The position numbers and the translations under genes are program-made. Below, piece by piece: positions 21,589 through 33,579 of a DNA stretch of 64,000 bases. The stretch lies in NCBI RefSeq assembly GCF_027943255.1, contig NC_072894.1, positions 62,809,601 through 62,873,600 of the forward strand, given 5' to 3'. The notes below the pieces were generated by a model. That model did not search any database. It saw only the letters and a list, made by a program, of their open reading frames with translations, and was not told the origin of the DNA. Source of the stretch: Anastrepha obliqua. Lineage: Eukaryota; Arthropoda; Insecta; Diptera; Tephritidae. Numbering within the stretch: the stretch's first letter is position 1; each line of letters opens with the position of its first letter.

Positions 21589-22682
21589 TGCAGGGTATCC
21601 GGCGGTAGAATTGGGTTTTATTTTGAATAATTTAGGAATTTTTACCACATTAGCTTCGTTATTCAAGCGAGTAATTTAGTCACGATGTCGCAATAGATGG
21701 GTGAACAAAGTACGTTCGCAATCGAAGCGCATTTCAAGGCCAATGATTGGAGTGCAACTGCTCGTCGTAGATTTTGATTACGTTACAATATTCGACGTTT
21801 ACGTAATGCCCAAAGTGAAGGAAAATTTGATTCGCTCGTGCGTGCGAAGGTTCCCATTGGCCAATGCCGAAATCCAACTGCACACCGAGAACAAATGAAT
21901 GAAAATATAATAACAGTTTGAAGGATAATCCGCCTCAAGCCGTGCGCAAGAGAGCGGTTGCCCTGGAACTTCCAAAAACTATTGTGTATAATATTTTGAG
22001 GAAGGATCTTCCATTTCACTCCTTCAAAACTCAAAGTGTCCGACCACTTAAACTATTATGCTTAACGAATAAAATTAGCACAAAAATTTCTGCAAGACAA
22101 TATTGGTGCGATTTCTTATCGTAAAAAATATCTTTTGGAGTGATGAAGCCTATTTTCATTTGAATGATAAAGCCTATTTTGATAAATAAGCAAAATTGCC
22201 ATTAGTGCTCACCTAAAAGACACATCCCACAGTTAAAACATCAATAGTCACTTCACATTCTCAAAATGACTGTTGAGACTGAAGACACATTCTTCCAATG
22301 CATGCGTTGGGAACAAGAACGTCGAACGCTGGGGAATGCAGTCCGTCACATAACTACTGAAAATGTAACCGACAAGATGCTAAGCAGTGAGGAAACATGG
22401 GAGATCATCAGTGGTTTCGCGGAAAAAATTCTCCGGATGAAAAAATTGGACCTGGATGCACACACCTAGTAATCAGGAGGATGGAAGGAAGATGGATGGT
22501 TATTGGTATCTCGACCTCACTTCTCCAACGATTGCCACGTAACACGGAGGCCAGATCCAAAGAGGAAATAATTTTTAAAGAATAAAATTCACACTTGTCA
22601 AAAGTTATTGCAATGCACTTTTATCAATAGTAATTTTTTAATTTGGCTTTCAATTTTTCATTCTGCATCGGGACACCCTGTG
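21589..22682 (+). mobile_element. Mariner-like (DD41D-type) relic with CAGGGT ends
   Basis: Ends are CAGGGTATCC (21591) and GGACACCCTG (to 22680), inverted repeats for about ten bases. The transposase is heavily decayed: EAHFKANDWSATARRRF, QCRNPTAHREQ, RERLPWNFQKL / VALELPKTIVYNILRKDL in two frames, and IFWSDEAYFHLNDK (first catalytic aspartate) near 22130. After 22262 the expected catalytic remainder is absent and a piece of a different element is present instead. Confidence 0.7.
22266..22480 (+). mobile_element. Non-LTR retrotransposon C-terminal fragment inside the mariner relic
   Basis: The frame DTFFQCMRWEQERRTLG...TENVTDKMLSSEETWE...FAEKILRMKKLDLDA follows the pattern of the last residues of R1/LOA-type reverse transcriptases (CPRWxxER...LTPENIVxxML...SxExWxxVxxFxxxILxxKxxE). 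It ends with a stop at about 22469. It sits between mariner-type ends, replacing part of the transposase. Confidence 0.6.
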
Positions 22683-23004
22683 CATATGTATATTCGGCAC
22701 AGTTGCATGGCTTTTAAAGCTATATTTGACTTAAATCCATGTGAACATCTTCAAAAATCCAAAATCCCCTTATAAAATCCAAAATCCCCAATAAAAATAT
22801 GCCAGGGGGCGTTGCTGAGGGAAGTTGGAGTTGGCCTCGTGTGCTTACATCTATTAAACGACGGGAAAACAAGTCTCACATTGATTGATAGGTTGGTTTG
22901 GATTTGGCAGCTATTCGAGTGAGACGTGTTTCGTGATTTTCGCTAAGACGGAAAAACAGCTGTACCGTTCTGTAATTCGCTTTTTGTTTTTGGATGGGAA
23001 AAAT

Positions 23005-24001
23005 GCGAGGAGATAAAAGCAAAGTTGGATGCTGTCTATGTGGACGCTTCACCATCTATGACCACAGTTAAATATTGGTTCAACGAATTTAAATATGGGC
23101 GAACATCCGTTTTTGACGAGGAGCGATCAGGGCGCCTGGCAGACGGTCTAACCTAGTCCACGTCATGATTTTCGCTGATCGACTAAGGAAAGTGCGCCAA
23201 GTAACAGAGGCCAACTGGTGTGTGCCAACTGGAACGGTAATTAATATTTTATATTATAAGTTTGGCGATGCAAAATTTATCTGCCCGATGGGTGCCGCGA
23301 TTGCTCACGATGGACAACAAGCGGATGTGGCTGTTAACTTTGAAGAAATGTTTGGAGAAATTTAAGCGAGATCTGAATTCATCATTACACATCAGAAACT
23401 GAGCAATAATCAATCCAATGGATTTCTCTAGGTGAATCTGCTTCAAATAAGGCGAAGACAGTCCTATCGGCCGAAAAGGTCATGACGACAATTTTTGGGA
23501 TACGTACGGCGTCTTCCTCATAGATTTTTTTTAGAAAAAGGAAGAACGATCACCGGACAATGGTACAATGCGTTATTGGAGCGCTTTCACAAAAAATTGA
23601 AGGAGACATGGCCGCATTTGTCGAGAGAGTAGGTGCTGTCTCACCACGATAACGCACCAGCACATTCATCCAGAGTTGTCGCCGCCAAACTGCATGAAAT
23701 ACGTTATGAATTGCTGCAGCACCCTCCGTATTTACCCGACCTTGCTCCCTGTGACTTTTTCTTGTTCCTTAGCATGAAGAAATGGCTCGCGGGGAAAAAA
23801 TTTAGTTCAAACGAGGATGTCATCGCCGAGACAGGGGCGTATTTCGGAGAGTTCGACAAATCCTATTTTTGGAAGGGTTAAAAAAAATGGCCAGAGTGTT
23901 GGGTGACGTATATCTAAAACGAGACTATGTTAAAAAATAAAAAATAATTTTTTGAAAAAATGCTGTTTCATTTCTAACACGGGTATTTATCCCCCTCGTA
24001 T
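23005..24001 (+). pseudogene. Mariner (DD34D) transposase relic with right inverted repeat
   Basis: KCEEIKAKLDAVYVDASPSM, KYWFNEFKYGRTSVFDEERS and MIFADRLRKVRQ give the helix-turn-helix half. After broken central frames, LSHHDNAPAHSSRVVAAKLH (second aspartate) and YLPDLAPCDFFLF (third, in PCD) are intact up to GEFDKSYFWKG. The right end CACGGGTATTTATCCCCCTC matches, inverted, the CGAGGGCGGTTCAATAAGTA end of the related copy at 60075. The left inverted repeat was not recognised. Confidence 0.85.
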
Positions 24002-25713
24002 CTCAAATATACAATAGTGTGATTACGAATAATTACATTTTGAAAATTGTGCATTTAAATATTCGGTGGATATTTTAGTTAATGGCAAATCGTCACAAAA
24101 TATTATATTATATTTTGATTTGCCTAATGTCAGTGTGAGTGAGTGGTACTAGTATGAATAAGAATAATCAATGTGTAAGTGAATTAAAAACTTATGCGCA
24201 AGCATGTCAAATCGCACACACGGGTATTATGAGCCACGAAAATAAAGTTCAACGAATGTTTTCAAGTAATTTGCAGTCGTTTGGAGGCAATTTTCCGCCG
24301 CTTACCCATTAGCAAATGCAATTACAGCGCGCAACAAATGTACTCGCATGCACATCGACACGTACATGTAAGTGCTTTCATATATTCAGTACGTTAATTT
24401 TATACATTTTCAACCCGTAGTCAATTAGGCATAAAAATACAAACATACATACACACAATCATCTGGTTTTGGCTGATCTAACAAAATATATGTACTATAT
24501 TTACATATACATATGCATGTGTATTATTTATTAGTGCACTCTTTCATGTATGTATGTATGTGTATACTTGTATATGCACATTTTAGCAAGTGTAAATAAG
24601 TAAGTTACGTAAATGGCTGTCATTAGCTTCAATTCAGTTTTGTAATGCTTTCACATCGTCGCCGGTATCGTGGTAGACCTCATTCTCCACAAGGCAAATG
24701 GGTCCATGTTGCGATTGGTCGATTGGTGGGTGTTAGCAAAATGAAAGCACCAAAAACGAAGCAAACAAAAACCAGTGAACTATTTCTCAACAGAAAGGTG
24801 CTAATTTAGCAAAGTGCTGAAGGTTAAAAGGAGGCGACGAGTGGCATGTAGTTTAGGACACTTTCCACTCGACAGGTCATTTGGGATGGGTGAAAAATTG
24901 AAATATGTACTTCGACAATTAGGCAGACTATTAGGCACTACACACAGGTGTGTATGTATGCACATATGAAAGTTCATATGAATTCACATTTAATTTTATG
25001 AAAATTGCTTTTGAGCCAGAGGCACACGTGTAGGCGCCAGACATGAGTTTTGAAAATTACAAAACATTTAGTAAAATTAGGCATTTGTGCTGTGCGATGT
25101 ACGTACGAGTACTATGGTTAGGCGTCTGATGTTTTTAATTGATTGGAAAGTTGGTATACTTGTCTATGAAAAGCCTACACTGCAAGAACAGCGAGACTCA
25201 TTCGACCGATCGTATGATGGTCACTGTTAATGGAAATATTCGGCTATGCTCAGAGAAAAAAAGCTCTCACATTTTTATTGCTAACGTGTAAAAATTTCTA
25301 GAGTCGTTTACACGACGTGTACTTTGGTATTTTCCTCTAACTTTTTTATTTTGCCACCTACATTATTCTGCGTACTGTACCACTTCTTTGTAGCCAACGA
25401 TGAGGTAAATATTCATCACATAGGACATCATCACAATTAATGTAAATTTTAGTCGCAGTTGACTCATCAAACTGGATGTAAATATCTATCGCAAAGAAAC
25501 GAAAATAAAACGATTATATTTTTGGCTTTATTTCCTTGATATTTCATACGTTTGCATTCATCTAAGTCAGTAATAGCGAAATGAGCAACATTTTTTAAAA
25601 TCCGATTCGCGCTTCGATTTCTTATTGTCATAATACAACTATTTGTCTTTAGAATCTAATTATGTGGTGCGGAATCCAATGCCTAAATATTTCTTTAACA
25701 ATGTTAAGTATCT
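24002..25713. other. Non-coding; probably Con intron
   Basis: No gene, splice-flanked exon or element found. TACATACA and GTATGTAT microsatellite runs are present around 24420-24560. It lies downstream of a Con exon and is presumably intronic. Confidence 0.4.
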
Positions 25714-25835
25714 GCCATGCGGAGTCGGCTTGAAACTGTAGGTCCCTCCATTTGTGGAACAACATCAAGACGCACGCCGCAAATAGGAGAGGAGCTCGGG
25801 CAAACATCCAAACAGAGTGTAAGCCTATATAATTG
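25714..25835 (+). repeat. SINE 3' fragment
   Basis: From GCCATGCGGAGTCGGCTTG to the tail AAACATCC...GTGTAAGCC. The tRNA head is missing. Plus orientation. Confidence 0.85.
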
Positions 25836-26800
25836 ATTAATATATATATTACAAGGATAAGATTTTCATTAAGGTTAATGCAAGGATGAAGGGAATGGAG
25901 CGCATGTTGATGAGGAAAGGGATAAAAGCAGAAATAAATTTAAAAATTAAGATATGTAAAGTTAAAATAACATTAAATTCAAGTATATACTCAATATAAG
26001 ATGAAGGGGAATATATTATTCGTAGTAGATAAGGAAAATTATAAAGATAAAGAATGAAATATAAGAATCAGCGTATAAATATGCGCAAGGCAGTGATAGG
26101 CATACAGATAAAGATAAAACAGAAATTGATAGTCGAACTTCCGATTATGGGCGACACTAGTTATTCTAATTATAATTATATTGAATATTGCAATAAGTAT
26201 TACGCGCCATGCCGTTCGGTCTAAATAGCGAATTTGGAGCTTCTTCGTTCGGTGATTTTTATTCTAAATAGCGAATTTTTCCCCATGCACCCGCTTGAAA
26301 ACTTTCGTTTGTTTTTTACCACACCTCGTACACATTAATGTTCATTTTGTATGCAAAACGTGTATAACTGTAGAAAAATTACGAATAAGCAACATTCTTT
26401 CATCTGTCACGGCGCGCACGTACAGCTCGCGTAGAGCCGCAGCCTAGCTACTTCGTTGGCTACTTCATAAGCATACAGGACATTCACCTACACATTGACA
26501 AATGTATAAACGGCACGTGAGCATGCATATTTAATTGGGATTGTACTGGCATATATACATATATTAATGCATATGGACATACAAGAAATACTTAGGAAAA
26601 TATTTGAAAGTGTTTGTATCTGGCTGGACAATATTTTAATGGTCTTTTGAGACTTTGCAACTTGTCTGACTCGGAATTAACTAGTCAACGAATTTAAATA
26701 GGGCAAACTCGAAATTTTATGTATCTGAAATATGTAGGTGCCTTCTACATATATACACACATATTAAGAGCACCCGTTACTTGAGTTGAACTAAACTCAC
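25836..26800. other. Non-coding; purine-rich stretch and a small direct repeat
   Basis: 25850-26120 is strongly A/G-rich on the plus strand. At 26213-26285 the segments CGTTCGG and TCTAAATAGCGAATTT each occur twice. No coding sequence was seen. Confidence 0.4.
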
Positions 26801-27017
26801 CTGAGAGCAGCAGTTCACTCGTGCTATTGACTAAATTATCCATAATTGGCTGGAATGTATAAAATGTCAAAGTTTCCAAGTCGTTGCCTTGGACATTGAT
26901 TGATAGGAGTGCTGGTGTGCCACGTAGTAGGCCATTGTCGAGTTTCTTCAGTAAATTATTGCGTAGATTCAGCGTTTTTAGAGTATTCAAGCCATCTAGA
27001 GCGCGTTCCGAAATACG
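26801..27017 (-). CDS. Con: Leucine-rich-repeat exon of probable connectin (internal coding exon)
   Basis: The acceptor TTTGCAG precedes CGTATTTCG at 27017, and the donor CAG/GTGAGT follows the last exon base at 26801. The 217-base exon starts in phase 0, fitting the GAG/GTGAGT donor at 33580, and ends one base into a codon. It encodes RISERALDGLNTLKTLNLRN followed by two more leucine-rich units (LRNNLLKKLDNGLLRG, ALLSINVQGNDLETL) and ends ...NLVNSTSELLLS. The peptide continues the repeat pattern of the upstream exon. The next exon should bring the cysteine-rich C-flank and, in connectin, a GPI-anchor signal. No such exon was found to the left, so it lies outside the window or was too short to see. 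Confidence 0.9.
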
Positions 27018-27171
27018 CTGCAAATACATAAAGGAGTAAAAGGACTTAGAAGTGAATAGTTAATATTATTACACGTACTAGAAAAAAATCTTCTTTTTAG
27101 TATGAAGTTTTACACAAGTATGTATGTATGTATTAGAATAATTCCTTTGCTGGTGTTTTGGCTCAACTCCT

Positions 27172-27405
27172 CAATTTTTCGTGTGCGTGACTTGATGTGG
27201 TCCCACAAATGGAGGGAATTTTTATCCGGCTCCCAATGGCAGCTGGTTTTTTATTAGAAGCTTTTTTGTTGCAGAAATACATTGAGCAGCTTTCCATTTT
27301 CCGCAGAGGGGTAATCGCTCGCCTGCGTACAACAGGTTTTGGGCTCGAAGACTTTCGAATGGTAGTCACGCGCAAACCATTCAGCTGGATTGGTCGCCAT
27401 GCAGG
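27172..27405 (-). repeat. SINE, old diverged copy in Con intron
   Basis: Recognisable blocks are GTGCGTGACTTGATG, CCCACAAATGGAGGGA, TGCAGAAATACATTGAG and a head ending GGTAGTCACGCGCAAACC. The tail hairpin is missing. Confidence 0.7.
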
Positions 27406-27984
27406 TGTATAGTCCATTGAATTTTGATGTAATACCTTATTAAATTTGATGCGGTTCAAAATTCGTCTTGACTTATCACAATTTTTCTTTGCTGGCGGTC
27501 TTGTGCATTTTCTCCATATAAAGAACGTTCCATATTCTTAGTATATAGTAGAAAACACCCAACACCACCAGTAAACAAATTTTCAGAAATCAGCTGCTTC
27601 AAATGTTAACTCCTTTTAGGCAAAATTGCTACAAAACTGTATTTTTCTAAAAATTCTTATTAAAAATTCAGATGTTTTGATAGAAATTTGTTGATTTTGT
27701 CTTAAATTTGTTTACTTCCCATCGTCCTTTACGTTATTTTCATCGCTGTTCAAAGTGCATCCACGTTAAACGAGGTTGACCTCTGGACGTAACCTCTTAA
27801 GGGTAACATTATCTATCCGCCAACTGGAGTTTGAGGTTCGTTCCAGGGCCATCTCTCCAATTAGGTTAGGTTAGGTAAAATTAGGCAGGATGCATGTTTA
27901 AGACAAGACACTCGATGGACTTAATGCCCATTGTGATACCTGCATTTGATTTACTTTCCCTAACTAAGTTGCTTAAGCCACTTA

Positions 27985-28560
27985 GATCTTTTTAGAAGGT
28001 AAGTAGTCCCCGCAGTGACACGTTTTGGAAATTTCCCAGGTTTTCAAAAAAATAATCGCTAAGATGTTTGGCACGGCTTCTTTGAAGTGCAGGACATTCA
28101 CAGAGGAGGTGTTGTACCGACTCAATTTCTAATTCATAGCTCCTGCATAAGTCATTGAGAGGTCTACTGGCTTTGGTGTCAATAGTGGAGTGACCCGTTA
28201 TAACACCTATGAGGACGCTGGTAGTTGATCTGTAGAATCCAAGCAGACATTTTGTCATTCTAAGATTCAGTTTAGGCCGGAGCGCTTTCGAAGCCCTACA
28301 GTTAGTAGTCAAATACCACTTTCTATTGGTTTCCGCGATTACACACAGGTCAGTCGCAGTGTATAACTCCTTTAGAGGAATGCTTATGTCCTCTACCATT
28401 CGCTGAAGGTCAAACTTAGAGCCTATCTTTGAACACTCAACCGCTTTTTCATTTTCCTCCACTCCAGAGTGGCCGGGAACCCAACAAGATATGGTGCGGT
28501 ATTGTTGGATGAGCGAGAGCGATATCCTGCATTCCTTGATAGTAGGCAGGATTGGAAATC
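27985..28560 (-). pseudogene. Non-LTR retrotransposon RNase H and C-terminal fragment
   Basis: On the minus strand ISCWVPGHSGVEENEKAVEC (near 28490-28430) matches the end of the RNase H domain of LOA/Jockey-type elements. It continues in one frame (27992-28462) through KLNLRMTKCLLGFYRS, VLIGVITGHSTI, a Cys-x(16)-His-x4-Cys pattern in CRSYELEIESVQHLLCECP, and ends SLRGLLTF. The catalytic start of RNase H and the reverse transcriptase are absent. Confidence 0.8.
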
Positions 28561-28599
28561 TGTTCTGAAGCTGGTACCTCTGTCTTCACTAACAGCTCC

Positions 28600-28870
28600 A
28601 AGACGGAATCGGAAGTCGAAGCAGGGGTTTTCTCTAAATCAGTCAATCCGCACATACGCGGAAGAGCTAAGTTTACCATTCAGCCACCATTGCAGAAGCT
28701 GCGGGGACCTATCAGAGAAGGAGACTGTTGAGCACATTCTCAGTAATTGCCCGGGCTTGACAGCTAGATATTAAGGTCACTGGGTGCTCGTTTTTTCGAC
28801 AGACTGTGCGCCAACCTAAACCCCATCAATATTCTCCATTACATCAACAGCTCTGGCTGGCTGTAGATAT
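28600..28870 (+). pseudogene. Non-LTR retrotransposon C-terminal fragment (opposite strand)
   Basis: SHHCRSCGDLSEKETVEHIL followed by SNCPGLTARY shows the same CRSC...VEHxLxxCP knuckle as several fragments in this window but on the plus strand, followed after a stop by FSTDCAPT...SIFSITSTALA. It faces the minus-strand fragment at 27985-28560 head to head. Confidence 0.7.
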
Positions 28871-30483
28871 AATACATGCCTGTTGGAGGGCGCTTAAGTG
28901 CTAGTTGAGGAACGTCAGAGTGGTACTTCAACCATTTCACCTACCCACCTACCTTAAATTTGCATCAAGTTATGCAGATAATGCCATATCGGAGTTTTGT
29001 CATCAAGGAAAGATGTTTTTGATAGTATTGTAGCAAGGCGCATTCAGTATAAAGGACTAGACTAAGAACAATATTTTGTACGTTTTATTGTCAAAGAAAA
29101 TTATTGTCAAAGTAGAAAACAAAAGAATGAATTCGTCTTGTTTAATTCTGGGCTGGCAGACACATGGACACGGCGAGAGAAAAAAAATAAATCACCTGAT
29201 ACCACCTGTAATGGATTCGCCTTGGTATCGTAGTAAGGAAGCATTCGTCAATATCGTGAGCTTTTTTGTTTTTTGATTTGAAATTCAGTGAGTTCTAAAC
29301 GAATATAAAGGCGCTCACGTGGAAGTCTTACTACGGAGTGTAATCATAAAGAATATATGATGGCTTCCATGCATCATTAACGTGCTTTGAATAGAACGGG
29401 AATGTCTCGAATTTCGACTCCAAAAATTATGAAGTATTGACTATATATATTTCGCACACATATTTTCTACTTTTAGACTGATAATGGCTAGGGAATGAGG
29501 AAAAGTTTGATGTGTATTACGATTTTATAAAGCCATAAGGGCTACTACAGGTAACCATATTTCATATTTCACCTGACAAGATCTCCACACTCAAATCTTT
29601 ATTAGACTTGAAAGATACTAGCACCTTCGATGTATAAAAAGTATGCGCAAATCACTTTTCATCTTAATTAGGGTCGGCTCTGCTTGATATATATATTTTT
29701 TTGTTTATTTACTTATTGAAAAAATCAACAAACTACGAAAGTTCTTCGACAATCTAAATTGCAGCATCACGAGAGAAATACTAAAATATTATTTAGACCT
29801 TTTTCACAAAGAAAAATCAAACGATATTTAATTCGAAGTCTCGTTTGTTTCTTGAAGTGCATTGCATAATTGAGAAATTGAGTGAGATATGAGAAAAGCT
29901 AATTTTCGCAGTAAAATAAAATTGGATTAAGAATTTGACACTTTCTAGTCTCTAGGCCCAACCTAACCTACTTTTCAGGCAACGATAACACTTTGAAGGT
30001 AACATTTTAGCTAAAATTAAATTCTTTCAAATATTTAAAATCATTATAATATAAAAATATTTAAAATCACTACGTTGCATTTATGATACTTAATTAAGAG
30101 ACCGTAAAAACTAAAATTTCGCTATTATAAACAGCCATAACCACTCCTGAAATGTACTTACATGCACTAACATACATACATTAAAGGCATAGTTCAAGTT
30201 CCAGTATATTTGGTTTCCTGAGCAGTGCTACTTTTGGGTTGAAGTGAAATTACTACCCACTTAATGGCCATTTACGAGCTTGGCGCGCGCACAAAACACA
30301 TTTGCGAGTCATTAAATAATTTAATTGGTGCCAAAAAGTGTTAATTTTCTCCTTTTATATCTACTTCAAATTTAGACGAAGTTAATAAGTGACGCAATCA
30401 TTTGCTCACTAGCCCTTATGTGACCATTTTTATACCCTCGCACAGAAGGCTAAAATTAACATTTTCGACACCTGTCTTCTTTG
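28871..30483. other. Intronic, nothing identified
   Basis: Only short AT-driven frames were seen. No splice-flanked exon or element ends. Confidence 0.35.
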
Positions 30484-31235
30484 CTTTTCAATAGTCTATC
30501 GAAGCAGCCCAAGACATTACGATTTGTATGGAGATGGAATCATAGGTGAGTTTACAGCGCGGAAATGGTTTGCAAAGTTCAAAAAAGCCGACTTTGACGT
30601 CGATCACACGTCCCGCAGCAAAAGTCTTTCTGAATTCGATGAAGAACGTCGCAAATCACTTTTGAAGCGGAACGGTCGCCAAACAATTCGTGAATTGGAG
30701 GAAAAAATAAACTACGATCATAAAACGAATCTCAATCTGATGAAAAAGGGAGATGAAAAATGGTGCCTATACATCAATGTGAAGCAAAGAAAGGAGTGGG
30801 TGGCTCCAGAAGTTACGCCTAAGCCGAGAGTCAAGTCGGATCTCATCCAAATATATGATATATGTTTGGTGGGACTGCGAGGACATGGTGTACTGGGAAA
30901 TGCGTGAAAAGAATGCCACGGTCAACAAGGAGCTCCACATTGCCCAGCCACACCGCGTGAATGAGCCTATTCGACTGAAAAGGCCTGATCGACATGGTCA
31001 AACCAAACTCCTTCACGACACCGCAAGGCTTCTGTCGTCAAAGCCGCACTCCAAGAGATCGAATGAGATGTCCTTCGCAGTATTCTCCGGATCTTGGACC
31101 AACTGATTACCATCTTTTCCTCTTCCTGTCAAACCAAATAAAGGGCGTTAACTTCGGTAACAAAGAGGTTCTTAAAAACTGGCTCAACAACTTCTTTGAC
31201 ACCAGAGCAGGTGATTTTTGGAGCAACCAGATCAT
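30484..31235 (+). pseudogene. Mariner (DD34D) transposase relic in Con intron
   Basis: Same lineage as 19068. EAAQDIT / TARKWFAKFKKADFDVDHTS gives the DNA-binding half, GRQTIRELEEKINYDHKT the second helix-turn-helix, then a deletion joins to KKGDEKWCLYINVKQRKEW. EKNATVNKELHIAQPHRVNE, RLKRPDRHGQTKLLHD, SPDLGPTDYHLFLFL and VLKNWLNNFFDTRAGDFW follow in shifted frames. The second catalytic block is damaged (LLHDTARL). Confidence 0.85.
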
Positions 31236-32762
31236 TTTAGATCCGACATAAATATTATTGTGATCAGATAAAAGCCACACCCACGTTAGGGCTAAATTTC
31301 TGTCCGTCCGCTGCAGAAATTGACAATATTAACAGCCAACTCCAATAAAATCCTACTAAAAATGGGCGCGGGTATATAGTTTGCGGTCCGCAGCAAATTT
31401 AGCACTTCCTTATTTCTTTTTTTTTTTTTCTATATTTTAACAGACTTGGCAATTGAGGCATTTTTAATGCGAACTAATTATTTCCTTATTAACTCTGGAC
31501 ATGCACCGCCTTGCCTATTTGTTGGACATTATCGTTAAAATGTGTGCTGGTAGTCAAAAGATGATTTTCACTAGTCTGTGTAAACAGTGAGGTGGCATGT
31601 TTAAGCCAAATTATTCATCAGTTCTTCAATATTTACAGTAAGCTAGATGTACAGACACACATACTTATATAACGCAAATGGGACTAATGGGGTTTTAAAT
31701 ACAATGCATTTGGGTATAGGTAAAATACTTGCTAGGAAAAGTAAATAGGAAAATTCTAATTGAAGGAAATAAACCAACTTTTTTATCTTTCCCACAATTC
31801 ATATGGATGGAAAGGAAAAGGATAATTTAGCAGTAAAGTTCAAAAACATTTTACAGTATTTTTAATTCAATTACTGATGGTTGCCTTACCTTATTAAGAG
31901 CCAATCAATCCCCAACGAATTAATTACTCTTACTGGCTTGTGTGTTTTCTTACACTGATAGGGGTAGGTCGGTATTTTGAAATAGCCACTATAGCCACGG
32001 TCTTGAGAAATGGCTACAACTTTCAAATTAGGTAATCACACCGTATAGTCTGGCATCTTTAATGCTAATAGTACTTAGAACATTTTTTTATACGTCTGAT
32101 ATTTGTGTTAATTATAAGTACTACCAACACTCAACACGGAATTGATTTAAATCGTGCGATAACTTTTTACTGATTTCGATGTGAATGGAACCACTAGCTG
32201 AATGCTGATCATTCTGTGTGCTTTGGGTCTCACGGGTTTTTTGAAATTCATTCGCGGATGCTTAGGAAAAATATAATGAAAGTCGTCCACAATTGTTTAG
32301 AGTGCGAGGAAAAATCGAGCTGATATTGGAAGATGGTCATGTAACGTAACGTGAAACTGAGCTATGCTTCTTCACAAATATTCGCGCTGTGTACCATATA
32401 ATTTGTAAGGCAACTTAAATTGCAAAGAAACTTAAATTGATATTAAAGGAATATGACCATTTTCGAAAATGTGTAAATATTCACTGTCATATCTCAAAGG
32501 TTAACTGCAACCCCCGTACAAAAAATGTGCAAGAGACTTTGCTAAAGTTGCAGCTTCGATGATGTGCTGAAACATTCGCACCACAGCCCTCCTGCCGATA
32601 CAAGTCTTCTTTCCTACATTTTTTTTTGGACACTGATTTATCACCACGAAGAAAACTTATTAATCCTGGAAGAGCATCGTTAACTTTATAATGCAAAGAT
32701 TATGCGCCGTTGACTAGACGACGGTGCTACTTAACGCCATTATTAAATTATCCATTCTATCG
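31236..32762. other. Intronic, nothing identified
   Basis: A poly-T run lies around 31417-31430. A minus-strand frame at 32487-32696 is open but resembles nothing I know. Confidence 0.35.
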
Positions 32763-33350
32763 AGGAGGTTGGTTCCATGTGGAATAGTCCACGCAAGTAG
32801 GGAAATTCCTTGATCGCTATTCATTGAAGTGTGGCCAAGACGTTCACAACTTTTGGGATTTGCCCAAGTATCCGAACATCCGTTCAAAAGCAAGCTAATG
32901 TGAGAAGGCGAAACGACCCAGGATACCCGGTTGTGGGCTGGGTCTGGGATCCGCCACGTATAAATTTTCTGCCAATGAAAAAACAAACATAGTCTTGGAT
33001 AGGTCTGCCTACTCTGATGTCGACTACTGCAAACGAACTAAGGACAAGGATGTGAGGGGATGTACCTGGAATGTCCGGCATTTAATGAGGTAGGTGTCTC
33101 TACCCGGCTGATGGGTGCACTCATTAAAACAAAGAGTGGCATCGCTGCCATTGTGAGAGACGTCTACTGCAGCTGATATGTAAAGTAGCATACATTCGGT
33201 GTTGGAAAAAGACTTCAGTAGTCCGAGAGAGACTTCGTCGTGAAGTATTTTCGTTCAGTCCGGTGGAAGAGGGTCTAGTAATAATCCACATCAAAGCGAG
33301 ACTTTTCAACATCTCGCACATTTACGTCCCGGACGGCATATTTTGAAGGT
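32763..33350 (+). mobile_element. RTE-like retrotransposon 5' end with endonuclease fragment
   Basis: It starts with the family leader (GAGGTTGGTT...CCACGCAAGTAGGGAAA), continues through GCTAATGTGAGAAGGCGAA and GGTTGTGGGCTGGGTCTGGG, then codes a broken AP-endonuclease-like stretch: RGCTWNVRHL, and later RERLRREVFSFSPVEEGLV followed by IIHIKARLFNIS. Part of the endonuclease is deleted between them. Everything 3' of it is missing. Confidence 0.75.
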
Positions 33351-33579
33351 CTATATAAAAATAATTTTTTCTATGGTATGATTGAACTTTGTGCAATATC
33401 CGCACGATGTACTAAGCTTAAAGCAAAATTATGTCATATTTGATTTCTAAAACTTGTCTCTCCAATTTATACTGTTTTTTACCACCTTTCGCAGTGTTTA
33501 TTGCGCATATAATATATGTATACATATGTGTAATTATTTTCATCTCGTTACATCGATATCGTCTACTGCTATAACTCAC

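Larger units (their letters stand above)
27018..33579 (-). other. Con intron, about 6.6 kb, loaded with transposon relics
   Basis: Bounded by GTGAGT (33579 reading down) and TTTGCAG (to 27018). Inside are a SINE, two head-to-head non-LTR fragments, a mariner relic and an RTE-like 5' fragment. 28871-30483 and 31236-32762 show no recognised feature. Insertions occur in both orientations. Confidence 0.85.

Noticed and set aside
24420..24560. CRISPR-like or regulatory array from repeated TACATACA/GTATGTAT
   Set aside because: Simple microsatellites without unique spacers; common in fly non-coding DNA.
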